A stretch of 40,533 bases of DNA from Welwitschia mirabilis (taxonomy: Eukaryota > Gnetophyta > Gnetopsida > Welwitschiales): assembly GCA_051453625.1 (NCBI GenBank), contig JBOZIK010000001.1, positions 212,669,885 to 212,710,417 of the forward strand. The letters run 5' to 3'. The notes beneath the pieces are model-generated. The model was not told where the DNA came from. It saw only the letters and a program-made list of their open reading frames with translations, and made no database searches. Shown piece by piece: positions 1 through 9,190 of this stretch. Positions within the stretch are counted from its first letter, which is position 1. Each line of letters starts with the position of its first letter. A program made the position numbers and the translations under genes.

Positions 1-358
1 TATCTCTCCTCCTTTGATATAAATGATAAATAAATATAAAATTTAGATATCTGGTTATAAATACCAATCAGATTTTCTCTTCCTAATTTGATACTGAAAG
101 ATGAACACTAATAAGAAAACATTTTGAAACATATTTAGGCATTATGAATAGATAAAACTTTTGTGCTTTTAAATGAGACAAGTTTTGAATAAGTACAAAT
201 TTAAGAAAAAACACAATTTTACCAAAAATGATGATCAAAAACACTTATGAATTACACATTTAAAAGATGCCCTTTAAGAACACAATATAATACCAAATGA
301 TAATGTAAAATATAACAAGAAAAAGAATAACACGAGTATGATCTAAAAGATAAGATAT

Positions 359-1941
359 TTAATTTGATTCTTCCTCTTCTTCCTCTTTTTCTTCTTCTTC
401 TTTAGATTTCTCCTCTGAATCTTCTTCATCTCTACTAGTACAAGCAGAGCTGGTACCTTTAGCTAAGGTATTTGTAATGTCATATGTAGCTATAATGAGT
501 GCTTCTTTCGTATGCCTAGTTTGAGAGTCAATCTATTTCAAATATAAAAGAGTCTCATCTGGAGATGTTGCTTTTGGTGTTTTAGAAGGNNNNNNNNNNN
601 NNNNNNNNNNNNNNNNNNNNNNNNNNNNNNNNNNNNNNNNNNNNNNNNNNNNNNNNNNNNNNNNNNNNNNNNNNNNNNNNNNNNNNNNNNNNNNNNNNNN
701 NNNNNNNNNNNNNNNNNNNNNNNNNNNNNNNNNNNNNNNNNNNNNNNNNNNNNNNNNNNNNNNNNNNNNNNNNNNNNNNNNNNNNNNNNNNNNNNNNNNN
801 NNNNNNNNNNNNNNNNNNNNNNNNNNNNNNNNNNNNNNNNNNNNNNNNNNNNNNNNNNNNNNNNNNNNNNNNNNNNNNNNNNNNNNNNNNNNNNNNNNNN
901 NNNNNNNNNNNNNNNNNNNNNNNNNNNNNNNNNNNNNNNNNNNNNNNNNNNNNNNNNNNNNNNNNNNNNNNNNNNNNNNNNNNNNNNNNNNNNNNNNNNN
1001 NNNNNNNNNNNNNNNNNNNNNNNNNNNNNNNNNNNNNNNNNNNNNNNNNNNNNNNNNNNNNNNNNNNNNNNNNNNNNNNNNNNNNNNNNNNNNNNNNNNN
1101 NNNNNNNNNNNNNNNNNNNNNNNNNNNNNNNNNNNNNNNNNNNNNNNNNNNNNNNNNNNNNNNNNNNNNNNNNNNNNNNNNNNNNNNNNNNNNNNNNNNN
1201 NNNNNNNNNNNNNNNNNNNNNNNNNNNNNNNNNNNNNNNNNNNNNNNNNNNNNNNNNNNNNNNNNNNNNNNNNNNNNNNNNNNNNNNNNNNNNNNNNNNN
1301 NNNNNNNNNNNNNNNNNNNNNNNNNNNNNNNNNNNNNNNNNNNNNNNNNNNNNNNNNNNNNNNNNNNNNNNNNNNNNNNNNNNNNNNNNNNNNNNNNNNN
1401 NNNNNNNNNNNNNNNNNNNNNNNNNNNNNNNNNNNNNNNNNNNNNNNNNNNNNNNNNNNNNNNNNNNNNNNAAGGTATGTTTTCAAGTATGCACTTTACC
1501 ATAAATCTCCCTGGTAACTACCGACTTGTCTTCTATAGTATCTCTTAGAGGCCAAAACTCCTCATAATCTTCTCGTGGAAGATCGATTAGCTCTAAAATG
1601 AGATCTACTATCACTCTCACCCTTCTACCTAAAATAAGAATTTCTAGAGTCTTGGTATCATGTTTAAAAAAGGCATTACAATAAAAAATTCTAGTAAGAA
1701 ATGAATATGCAAGACCTAAAACATCTAAGAAATGGTCCAGATCTTGATTTCTTAAGAGCTAAATAACATCTCCTAGTTTCTTGAGCTCAGATGTGGTTAC
1801 TAACCACTCTTAAAACATAGCTTTCTTATTAAAATTTTTATAGAACTTGTCAATGACTTCTTTAGACATTTCCCAGTAGAAGTAGGAAGGTTTCCTTAAA
1901 GTACCTTCCTTTGATCCTCTCTTGGAAGAGCTGGCTAATAT
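359..1941 (-). pseudogene. Transposase_32-like ORF, copy 1 (with acidic C-terminus)
   Basis: Decayed coding sequence read on the minus strand. The N-terminal half (1941 down to 1472) aligns without indels to copy 2 at 2617-3153 and carries the stretches LDHFLDVLGLAYSF, ILGRRVRVIVDLILEL and EEFWPLRDTIED. It recalls the plant family annotated as putative plant transposon protein (Transposase_32), in which a P-Y-x3-V-x2-FY block is followed by a variable hydrophobic region; this assignment is from memory of the family. An 882-base gap hides the middle. After the gap the frame ends in a strongly acidic tail (Ser/Glu/Asp/Lys rich, about 25 residues) and a TAA at 359-361. The expected start codon is ATA at 1939-1941, where copy 2 has ATG. 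Stops include a TAG just inside the C-terminal part, at about 534-536. The joining of the two halves across the gap is inferred. Confidence 0.5.
590..1471. other. Assembly gap, 882 N
   Basis: Unsequenced. By the orientation of the flanks it covers the middle of the Transposase_32-like copy 1. Long X-filled reading frames across it have no value as genes. Confidence 0.97.
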
Positions 1942-2099
1942 TTTAAGACTTTTGAAGGAAAGAAGACTGAGAGAATCACTAGATCTAGCTACAAAGATCT
2001 CTTAATATGGAAGAAAACTCAGTAGATTTAAAGACTTGGAGGCATTAGATTAATATGGAATCAAACTAAGATTCTAGTTCTTTTATAGATTGAGGAAAA

Positions 2100-2335
2100 T
2101 AGGGTGGATTTGAGAAAGAAATCAGGTCCACTGATTGTACTTCTGCACTGTAATCTATTAGGTCTAGTCGACTGCTTGAACATCTGGTTGACCCATCGAG
2201 ATGTGAGTTTATAGTACTTGAACAGGTTCGGGCAAATGGGCTCTTAAGCTAATCGACCAACTACATCTAGTTGACTAAATTATAGATCTGGTCGACCATC
2301 CTGCAATCAGTCAAGGGATAGTGTACTGACCTCTA
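2100..2335 (-). repeat. Linker with degenerate GGTCGACC motifs, in U1
   Basis: Between the Copia-derived segment and the Transposase_32-like ORF lies a stretch relatively rich in G and C. It carries repeated variants of the palindrome GGTCGACC, for example at 2164-2171, 2187-2194, 2257-2265, 2273-2280 and 2289-2296. No clear ORF runs through it. The same kind of motif recurs in U2 and in the Copia LTR at 7040-7320. Function unknown; it could be an untranslated leader or old minisatellite DNA. Confidence 0.45.
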
Positions 2336-2516
2336 GATCATTTTCATAAATGATAAATTGATTATAAGAATTAGAGTTTACATTAGATTTGATAGAATAA
2401 CATTTATTTTTATCACAATCTTTTCTAAAACATTGATTTGCATGAATTACTTGATCAAAAGTTTTAACATCTAATCTGTAAGCATTATCAACACATTTTG
2501 CACTAAAGATAACAAC
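2336..2516 (-). pseudogene. Copia protease/pre-integrase tail, copy 1
   Basis: An open stretch on the minus strand begins inside the gap, runs through NAYRLDVKTFDQ, and continues without a stop into the linker (to about 2317). It is the partner of the tail of the Copia polyprotein at 3548-3733, where a similar stretch follows a recognisable Copia protease. The classical WHxRLGH motif of the Copia pre-integrase domain is absent, so the family assignment rests on copy 2 and on position. Confidence 0.5.
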
Positions 2517-2616
2517 NNNNNNNNNNNNNNNNNNNNNNNNNNNNNNNNNNNNNNNNNNNNNNNNNNNNNNNNNNNNNNNNNNNNNNNNNNNNNNNNNNNN
2601 NNNNNNNNNNNNNNNN

Positions 2617-3153
2617 AGGAAGAAAATTATAAGTAAAGATCAAATTAATCAAGCAATATTTGGGAGTCAAAAGAAAAGTAGATAAGGTGTGTTTCCAAGT
2701 ATGCACTTTACTGTAAATCTCCTTAGAGACTGTCAACTTATCTTCCATGGTATATCTTAGGGGCCAAAACTTCTTATAGTCTCCTTATAAAAGATTTGTT
2801 AGCTCTAAAATGAGATTTACTATCAATCTCATCCTTCTACCTAAAATAAGGGTTTCTAGAGTCCTAGTATCATGGTTAAAAGAAGAATTACAATAAAACA
2901 TTATAGTAACAAACGGATATACAGGACTTGAAAAATCTAAGAAATGGTCCAGATTTTGATCCCTCAATAGTTGAATGACATCTCTTAGTTCCCTAAGCTT
3001 AAATGAGGCTACTGACTACTCTTGGCACATAGCTTTCTTTTCAAACTTTTCATAGAACTTGTCCATGGCTTATTCAAATATTTCTTGGTATAAGTAGGAA
3101 GGTTCCCTTGAAGCACCTTCCTTTGGACCTTTCTTGGAAGAGATGGCTACCAT
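2617..3153 (-). pseudogene. Transposase_32-like ORF, copy 2 (N-terminal part)
   Basis: Minus-strand reading starts at ATG 3151-3153 and gives a lysine- and serine-rich N-terminus, then FYEKFEKKAMCQE, LDHFLDFSSPVYPF, ILGRRMRLIVNLILEL and FWPLRYTMEDKLTV. It aligns with copy 1 over about 160 codons without an indel, which implies that both descend from a translated gene. In-frame stops occur near 3074, near 3025 and near 2782-2784, so it is dead. The 100-base gap 2517-2616 cuts off its 3' end, and no acidic tail is seen for this copy. Its place downstream of a Copia gag and protease on the same strand suggests it is cargo of, or fused to, that element. The Transposase_32 assignment is from family memory, moderate confidence. 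Confidence 0.5.
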
Positions 3154-3733
3154 TCTATGACTTTTAAAGGAAAGAAAACTAAGAAAATCACTAGATATAG
3201 CTACAAAGATCTCTTAATATGGAAGAAAACTCACTATATCTGAAGATTTAGAGGAACTAAATTAAGATAGAATTAAGTTAGGATTCTATTTCTTTTATAA
3301 ATTGAGAAAACTACAGTGGATTTGAGAAAGAAATTGATCCACCAATTTTACTTTCATACTATAATTCATCAGGTCTGATCGATCATTCAAACATCTAGTT
3401 GACCCATTCAAATGTGAGTTTACAGTTTTAGAAGGGGTCTAGGCAACTAAGCTTTTAGGTCAGTCGATCAACCATATCCATTTAAAAGAACCATAGATCT
3501 GATCGACTACCCTGCAATCAACCAACGGATGGTGTACTGACCTCTAGATCACTTCCATGAATGATAAATTGATTATAAGAACTAGAATTTATACCAAGTT
3601 TAACAGAATCACATTTAGTTTAATCACAATTGTTCCTAAAATGTTGATTTGCATGAATTGATTGATCAAATGTTTTAACATCTAGTCTGTAAGCATTATG
3701 AACATGTTTTGCACTAAAGATAATAGTATTTAT
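2683..3733. repeat. Direct repeat unit U2 (about 1.05 kb)
   Basis: Second copy of the unit at 1472-2516, with the same internal order and the same junction between Copia-derived sequence and the Transposase_32-like ORF. U2 is the copy still attached to the upstream Copia gag and protease (3734-5640), so U1 is probably the derived duplicate. Confidence 0.85.
3300..3547 (-). repeat. Linker with degenerate GGTCGACC motifs, in U2
   Basis: Counterpart of 2100-2335. Degenerate forms of GGTCGACC occur near 3374-3382, 3396-3403, 3461-3470, 3500-3507 and 3518-3523. Stops are frequent in all frames. It separates the truncated Copia polyprotein from the start of the Transposase_32-like ORF. Confidence 0.45.
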
Positions 3734-4330
3734 TTTCTCATTTTCAATTATACATTTCGATTTATCAAATATTATTCTATGTCATTTATTACAAAATTGA
3801 CTAACAATTAGTAAATTGTATTGTAAACCATTCACATAAAGTACACTATTGAGATTTGATGATATACCTCATTATACCTTCAATTTTTGCTGTTTAGTTA
3901 TTTTCAAAAATGACTTCTCCTCTGTTTATGCTCTTCAAGTTCTGAAAGCTTGATTTATTTTATATCATATGCATTGAACAATATCTATTTAGATACAACT
4001 GTTTAATGAGGCTCTCTACAATTTATCTGTGTCACAAATATTTAGAGATTATTAGCTTTAATCCACTTACTTTTATTTAACTTAGGTTGTGTATTCTTTT
4101 TAGGAATAAATTTAAATAGTAAAGCATTTACATGTTCAAAAATAAACATCATATGTCTAAATTTGCAAGATAGTGTAGAATGATCAAATCAGACACATAC
4201 TTACTTGTTTAGTTTACTTATTTTTTGTGATATTTATACTCCAAAACCAATACCTGATTTTTCTATATTTTGCTTTCGTATTCCAAGTATATGTTTTAGT
4301 TTAGATGAACTACCAGAAAACTTATTAACA
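3548..4330 (-). pseudogene. Copia aspartic protease and start of pre-integrase region, decayed
   Basis: Minus-strand translation shows in order: a segment ending in KSGIGFG (about 4250), typical of the gag-protease spacer of plant Copia elements; LYLNRYCSMHMI (3962-3999), at the position of the protease active site; LKSINRGEVIFENN; and NSVLYVNGLQYNLL followed by VSQFCNK (about 3790-3850), the conserved strand before the pre-integrase domain. In the family the active site is an Asp-Ser-Gly triad. Here the three positions read Asn-Arg-Tyr, so the enzyme is dead even apart from stops. The polyprotein does not go on into integrase or reverse transcriptase. After NAYRLDV it becomes unfamiliar and then enters the linker of U2. 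Confidence 0.75.
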
Positions 4331-4399
4331 AAGAATAAAAGATCATTAACCTAGGTAGTTAATATGAAGTTATTGGCTTTGAGTATTTTACACTTCCCT

Positions 4400-5640
4400 T
4401 CGACTTCCTTCTTTTCTTTTATAATGGTCTTTACCATTTTATTCAACTCATTGATTCTCTTGATGAGCTTTTCACATTCTTCATACAACTCTTGACGGTT
4501 TCTTCTAACTCATCTTCCTCTTCATTAATCATATCTAAGTTATCTGATATTGAAGTACTAGGTACATTCTTAAGTGATGATACTAGGGCCATAAAAGATA
4601 ACCTTTTTTATTTATCTGATCCATGATCTGAGTAGTTCTCTTCATCTTTATCATTTTCATTATTTCAAGCTACCATAAATGAGGTGTTTTTAGGCTTCTT
4701 GCTTTTTCTTATAGTGTTGGGACATTCATTGGCCATATGTTCAAATCCTTTAAATGAATACCATTGGATTTTCTTTCTCTTATCTTGATCTTTTGTTTGT
4801 TTTGGATTGCTTCTTCTTAGATAGCTGCTCGATTATCCTTCCTTTTTTCTATAGAGAAATCTTTTAAAACACTTAGCCAAAAAAGCCACTTCATCATCAT
4901 CGAGTTCTTCATCTGACCTATCAGATCTGTAATCCTCTTGCACACACTTTAAAGCAATACCTTTTTTTCTATCTTTAGTAAATTTAAGTTTATAGGTTTG
5001 AAGATTACCTTGAAGTTCTTCCAATGCCATTACACTAATGTTTTTGCTTTCTTTAATGGTTGTTACATTCGGTTTAAATCTCCTGGGTAGTAATCTCAAC
5101 ACTTTTCTTACCATCTTTCTTTCTTCTGTGCATTCTCCAAGGCTTGTCATTAAGTTTACTATATCTATAAGTCTAGTGAAAAAAATCTTATAAGGTTTCT
5201 TTATCATTCATATGAATATCTTCAAATCTAGAAATAAGCATTTGCAGTTTTTCTTATTTAATAGTGGATTTTCCTTCATGTGAAACTTCTAAAGTATTCC
5301 ATGCTTCTTTTGCATGATTATAGTTCACAATGCTTTTAAATTAATCTGCACATACTACACAAAAAATAGCATTAAGATCATGGGCATCTATAATGGCTTT
5401 TATTTTATCTGTAAGAGTTCATTGATCTCTAGATTTAGGTAGTAATATAGTATTATCATTTACATCTGTTTGGATTAACATAGGCATAATATGACCTTTG
5501 TATATCACTTCTTCTATGTCAGCATCTAGGGATCTACAAAAAATTCTCATCTTAGCTTTCTGATAGGGATAGTTTAGACCATTAAACATAGCTAGATGAT
5601 CAGTTGAAAATCCATCAATTAGGTTACTCATTTTTAGGGT
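4400..5640 (-). pseudogene. Copia gag (UBN2-type) with broken zinc knuckle
   Basis: Starts at ATG 5629-5631 (MSNLIDGF). The first 40 residues contain FNGLNYPYQKAKMRIF, the N-terminal gag block of plant Copia elements. The UBN2 core follows at 5207-4833: TRLIDIVNLMTSLGE, VRKVLRLLPRRFKPNVTTI and ALEELQGNL, then a charged spacer. The CCHC zinc knuckle (about 4723-4775) has lost the first two Cys (Trp and Phe instead) and keeps His and the last Cys. An acidic, coiled-coil-like region continues to about 4400. Several stops and frameshifts break it up. The primer site and LTR lie directly upstream. Gag is the RNA-binding coat of the retrotransposon particle; this copy cannot make it. Confidence 0.88.
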
Positions 5641-5683
5641 TCTTAAGTCTAGATCTTTAAAACTCTCTGAAAGACTAACCTAA

Positions 5684-5695
5684 GCTATGATAACA
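5684..5695 (-). promoter_or_regulatory. Copia primer binding site (initiator tRNA-Met type), degenerate
   Basis: On the minus strand the LTR end CTATCA is followed by TT and then TGTTATCATAGC. The usual plant Copia primer site is TGGTATCAGAGC; 10 of 12 bases agree. Position immediately inside the LTR and upstream of gag supports the call. Confidence 0.8.
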
Positions 5696-5819
5696 AATGA
5701 TAGAATTAAGAACCTTGGGTGAGGGGTTGAACAGATTCTTTAAAAAAAAATTAATCTCAAAATCAAATTAAAGTTATCTAATCACTAATTAACTATAAAA
5801 ATAGCAAAATCAAGAATGT

Positions 5820-6613
5820 GCATATAAAAAATAAAGAACTAAATATAAATAATCAAAAGAAAGAAAATTGTAAAATACCAATTTTGGATGCACACAGGAT
5901 TTATAGTGGTTTGAGAACTCTCCTACTTTACTTTCAATGATCAGCTTCTTCCAAGCTTAATCTCAGACCTCTGTTACTCTACAAGTTTTACTAGGTTCAT
6001 CTATAATCCTTATAAGTGGACTTTTATAGGCTAAGTTTCAACCTTAACACCGGACTTTGGTAGGCTAAGTCTCAACCTTTAATAATGGAATTTTATAGGC
6101 TAAGTCTTAACCTTTAATAATGGACTTTTTCAAGCTAAGTCTTAACCTATGAAATCAATAGATGTAATGCAATGCAGCCTTGGTAAATCAGATATCATAC
6201 ATTCAGTATCAATGTAATGAATGAAGCTCTTCTCCANNNNNNNNNNNNNNNNNNNNNNNNNNNNNNNNNNNNNNNNNNNNNNNNNNNNNNNNNNNNNNNN
6301 NNNNNNNNNNNNNNNNNNNNNNNNNNNNNNNNNNNNNNNNNNNNNNNNNNTGTGCATATAAGAAATGAAAAACTAAATGTAAATAATAAAAAGACAAAAA
6401 TTCACACACTACCAATTTAGATGCATGTAGGATTTATAGTGGTTCAATAACTCCCCTGCTTCACTCTTGATGATCATCTTTTCCCTAGCTTAATCTTGGA
6501 TCTCTGTTACTCCACAGGTTTTTCTAGGTTTACTTATAACCCTTACAAGTATACTTTTATAGGCTAAGTCTCAACCTTAACATCGGAGTTTTACAGGATA
6601 AGTCTCAACCTTT
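5820..6613. repeat. Internal duplication within the Copia LTR
   Basis: 5820-6135 and 6351-6613 are related at an offset of about 536. Shared blocks include GTGCATATAA, then GGATTTATAGTGGTT (5889 and 6430), CTCTGTTACTC (5970 and 6502) and TTTTATAGGCTAAGT (6022 and 6552). Divergence of roughly 15 percent rules out an assembly overlap. Either the LTR family has a repeated U3/R block or one LTR fragment is nested in another; the two gaps prevent a decision. Confidence 0.7.
6018..6150. repeat. 35-bp minisatellite in the LTR (four units)
   Basis: Units start with GGACTTTTATAGGCTAAG and end with AACCTT plus a short AT tail. Starts are at about 6018, 6052, 6087 and 6122, with lengths of 34, 35 and 35 bases and a partial fourth unit. 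A second, shorter array of the same unit is at 6547-6613, cut off by the gap. Confidence 0.8.
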
Positions 6614-7039
6614 NNNNNNNNNNNNNNNNNNNNNNNNNNNNNNNNNNNNNNNNNNNNNNNNNNNNNNNNNNNNNNNNNNNNNNNNNNNNNNNNNNNNNNN
6701 NNNNNNNNNNNNNNNNNNNNNNNNNNNNNNNNNNNNNNNNNNNNNNNNNNNNNNNNNNNNNNNNNNNNNNNNNNNNNNNNNNNNNNNNNNNNNNNNNNNN
6801 NNNNNNNNNNNNNNNNNNNNNNNNNNNNNNNNNNNNNNNNNNNNNNNNNNNNNNNNNNNNNNNNNNNNNNNAATATACTGATTTAGAAAAGTACCAAAAG
6901 ATCTCTAGTTCATCTATTACCTAGCTATTTATAATGCAGGGTTACTAGAGTTTATTACAAATGAATTTCATCTCCAATGGCTATAAATGACTAAAAAATG
7001 GCTAAGTAATAGTTAGATAATAGATATATAATTTTTACA

Positions 7040-7320
7040 ACTTTTGCTTTTCTACACTATCTGGCCAATCCCACAAAAATCTAGTTGACCCCATGAGAAC
7101 TCGGTCGACTCCATCCTGGGTCTAGTCAATCCCTTGCCTTTTAGTCTAAAACTATGGGCTGTCAGCTTCTTAGGTCCGATTGACCCCATGAAAATCTAGT
7201 CGATCCCTTTCCTCTCGATCTAGGACTATTGGTTCTTAATATCAGAGGCCGACTAACCCCTTTAGAATCTAGTTGATCCCTTTAGAATTCGATCAACTTC
7301 CACTAGAGGTAAACATAAAT
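7040..7320. repeat. Cluster of degenerate GGTCGACC motifs in the Copia LTR
   Basis: About eight variants at irregular spacing of 20-50 bases, for example CTAGTTGACC (7081), CGGTCGACTCC (7102), CTAGTCAATCCC (7123), CGATTGACCCC (7177), CTAGTCGATCCC (7196) and CTAGTTGATCCC (7268). Locally G+C is above the surroundings. The same motif type marks the linkers at 2100-2335 and 3300-3547. Role unknown. Confidence 0.5.
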
Positions 7321-7439
7321 AAATAGCTTTTTTCTAGTGTATTTTGATCTAATTCTTTCACCTGCAAAACTCAATTTGGTTTGCATACAATATGTAACAA
7401 TTTGCACTACACTAGAGAAATTAGTTTGATATTAATTGG

Positions 7440-8215
7440 AAAATATAATCTAACATAATATTCATTACAATTAAATTTATCTTTTTTTTTTCTAGTAACA
7501 AGTGGGGAAGTTTATAAATTTTTGCATAATCTTGAATAAATTGATGATAGAAACCCCAGTGACTAAGGAAGGATTAAAATTATTTTACATTAATTAAGAG
7601 GATTATGTTTTGATTGATACTAATATTTTTAGAGTCCATTCTAATCCCTTTTTGTGCAATGTGGTGACGTAAAACAATTCCACTTTTAACTAAAAATAAG
7701 CTCTTTTCCCAACTTAAACAAAGACCATACTCTATGCATCTATTAAGGGCTTGTTTTAATCTTTCTAAGACTTGATTAAAAGTTTCTTTAAAGATTGAAA
7801 ATTCATCCATAAAGATTTTTGTTAAATCCTCTAACATGTCTGAAAAAATTACCTAGCATAGTACATACAAAAGTTCTAGGAGCATTACATAATCTAAACT
7901 GCATTTGTCTAAAAACATCCCAAAAGGCAAAGTAAAAAGTTGTTTTATCCTAGTCTTTACTAGCTATGCAAACCTAGTTATAACCACTCTATCCATCTAA
8001 AAAGTAACAAAAGGCATGTCCCTAAATTTTAAGTATCTGATCAATAAGGGGTAGGAGACAATGATCTTTTTTTATTACTTCATTCAATTTTCTAAAATTT
8101 ATGCATACTCTTCATTTCCTACTCTTTTTTAAAACTACAATTAAGGGACTAATTCATTCACTATCTCATATAGCACAAATGATTCCATCATCTATTAGTT
8201 TAATAATTTAATCCT
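7440..8215 (-). pseudogene. Gypsy-1 reverse transcriptase, decayed
   Basis: Blocks in order on the minus strand: KLIDDGIICAI (about 8175-8207), RVCINFRKLNEV and LPLIDQIL (8020-8100), CYFLDG (about 7990-8010), FRLCNAPRTF (about 7875-7905), KIFMDEFSIF (about 7795-7825), LCLSWEKSLFLVKSGIVL, and SHWGFYHQFIQDYAKI (about 7510-7560). These match the RT of plant Athila/Tat elements. The catalytic pair is Asp-Glu (MDEF) instead of Asp-Asp. TAG stops lie in frame at 7989-7991, 7974-7976 and 7950-7952; the last two stand at positions that are Gln in the family, as expected from CAG-to-TAG. A frameshift separates the two halves near 7838. The sequence loses similarity at about 7440-7480, before RNase H. 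Confidence 0.88.
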
Positions 8216-8879
8216 TAACTACTTATTTTAGTGCTAGATTTTATTTTTTTATGGTTATCTAATAGGTTTTACATTTTCCTCAAGATAGATTTTATGCTAA
8301 ACAATAGAAGGAGGAATGATAGATAAATCTTTATAAGACCAAGATAAGGCATAAATTTTAGAAGACAAAAGTGATATCAAGGTTAAATTTTATTTTAGTA
8401 AGAGATTTTCATTGATTATTAGAGGTTTGTTCCAATCATTATAGAGAAAAATATACTTCAGTCCACTAGGAAGATTTTCAGATGTAGATTCACATTAAAA
8501 TTTTTATTTTTTGTTATAGACTCATGTAGTGGACGACCTCCCTCAAAGTGTGAGTTTTCATTGATTGTTATTAGTTGGACTTCCTTGCAAAATAAGGATT
8601 CTATTTCTTTCTCATTCTATTCTAAAAATTCCTTTTTTAAATGCACAAATTTAAATGCATCAAAATATTTTAAGATTTCAATTTCATGTGGATTATCATA
8701 AAGTGTAAGTTCATGAGACATTAGCCATATTTCTTCAAGTGAATAATGTTATAGGAATAAGGTTAGTTTAATTTTATTTTCTATGTCTCATTCCTCATCT
8801 AGGTATTTCTTAGCTACATCAAAAACTCTAATTAAAGACTTTTTGTTTTCTACATGAAACTCCATCATCCTGGTTCTTC
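8216..8879 (-). pseudogene. Gypsy-1 protease to RT connector, degraded
   Basis: No single open frame. On the minus strand fragments such as LYDNPHEIEILKYFDAFKF can be read, with stops between, and the far end joins the RT start at KLIDDGII. In the family this segment links protease and RT and is poorly conserved. Nothing else is seen here. Confidence 0.5.
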
Positions 8880-9190
8880 TATCAAGACTGTTGCACAAAA
8901 GGCTTTTTCTAGGAAAAATAGATAACCTTCATTATGTTTGACCTCTATTAGAATCACATCTATTGGGTAGAATGCCTTTTCAATTTAAATTACTACATAA
9001 TTTATGATTCCTAAGGATTTCTTAACTAATGTGTCTGCTAATTCTAAGATAATTAGAGTAGGCTCTACTCTACCTTCTAAACTAAATCTCTTACAAATGT
9101 GTAATGATATGATGTTAACACTTGATTCAATGTTAATTAAAGTCCTTCTTATTATTTTAGTTTCATCTAATGTAATACTAATCATTATTA
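8880..9190 (-). pseudogene. Gypsy-1 aspartic protease, decayed
   Basis: The 66-residue open stretch at 9185-8985 contains NIESSVNIISLHICKRF and LIILELADTLVKKSLGI. These match the retropepsin of plant Ty3-gypsy elements, where an Asp-x-Gly-Ala-Ser motif opens the domain and LQLADRS follows. Here the catalytic Asp is Asn and the Gly is Glu, both explainable by G-to-A. Downstream, HNEGYLFFLEKAFCAT (about 8890-8940) corresponds to the conserved hydrophobic ILGRPFLAT strand and is poorly preserved. Confidence 0.75.

Larger units (their letters stand above)
1472..2516. repeat. Direct repeat unit U1 (about 1.05 kb)
   Basis: Matches 2683-3733 at a constant offset of about 1,212 bases. Examples are the blocks around AAGTATGCACTTTAC (1485 and 2697), CTTCTACCTAAAATAAG (1622 and 2834) and CTGACCTCTAGATCA (2325 and 3537). 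Copies differ by scattered substitutions, roughly 15-20 percent by eye, so this is an old duplication and not an assembly overlap. In minus orientation the unit consists of a Copia protease/pre-integrase tail, a linker with degenerate GGTCGACC motifs, then the start of the Transposase_32-like ORF. Confidence 0.85.
5698..7399 (-). mobile_element. Copia 5' LTR (minus orientation)
   Basis: In minus orientation it begins TGTTACATATTG at 7399 and ends CTTAATTCTATCA at 5698, so it has TG...CA ends. It is followed at the proper distance by a primer site and gag. The total is about 1.7 kb, including gaps 6237-6350 and 6614-6871. It carries a 35-bp minisatellite, an internal duplication (5820-6135 and 6351-6613), and a stretch with repeated GGTCGACC-like motifs (7040-7320). 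Its outer end lies inside the RNase H-proximal part of Gypsy-1, which places the insertion later than Gypsy-1. The 3' LTR was not found; it may lie left of the window or have been lost. Confidence 0.7.

Noticed and set aside
1-358. Possible Copia 3' LTR or polypurine tract left of the acidic ORF end
   Set aside because: No similarity to the 5' LTR at 5698-7399 could be seen and no purine tract stands out.
367-425. CTTCTTCCT-rich stretch as a microsatellite
   Set aside because: On the minus strand it encodes the acidic tail of the ORF (Glu/Asp/Lys codons), which explains the purine-rich repeat.
533-1502. Long open frames of over 300 codons on the minus strand
   Set aside because: They consist almost wholly of gap bases; only the flanking ends carry sequence.
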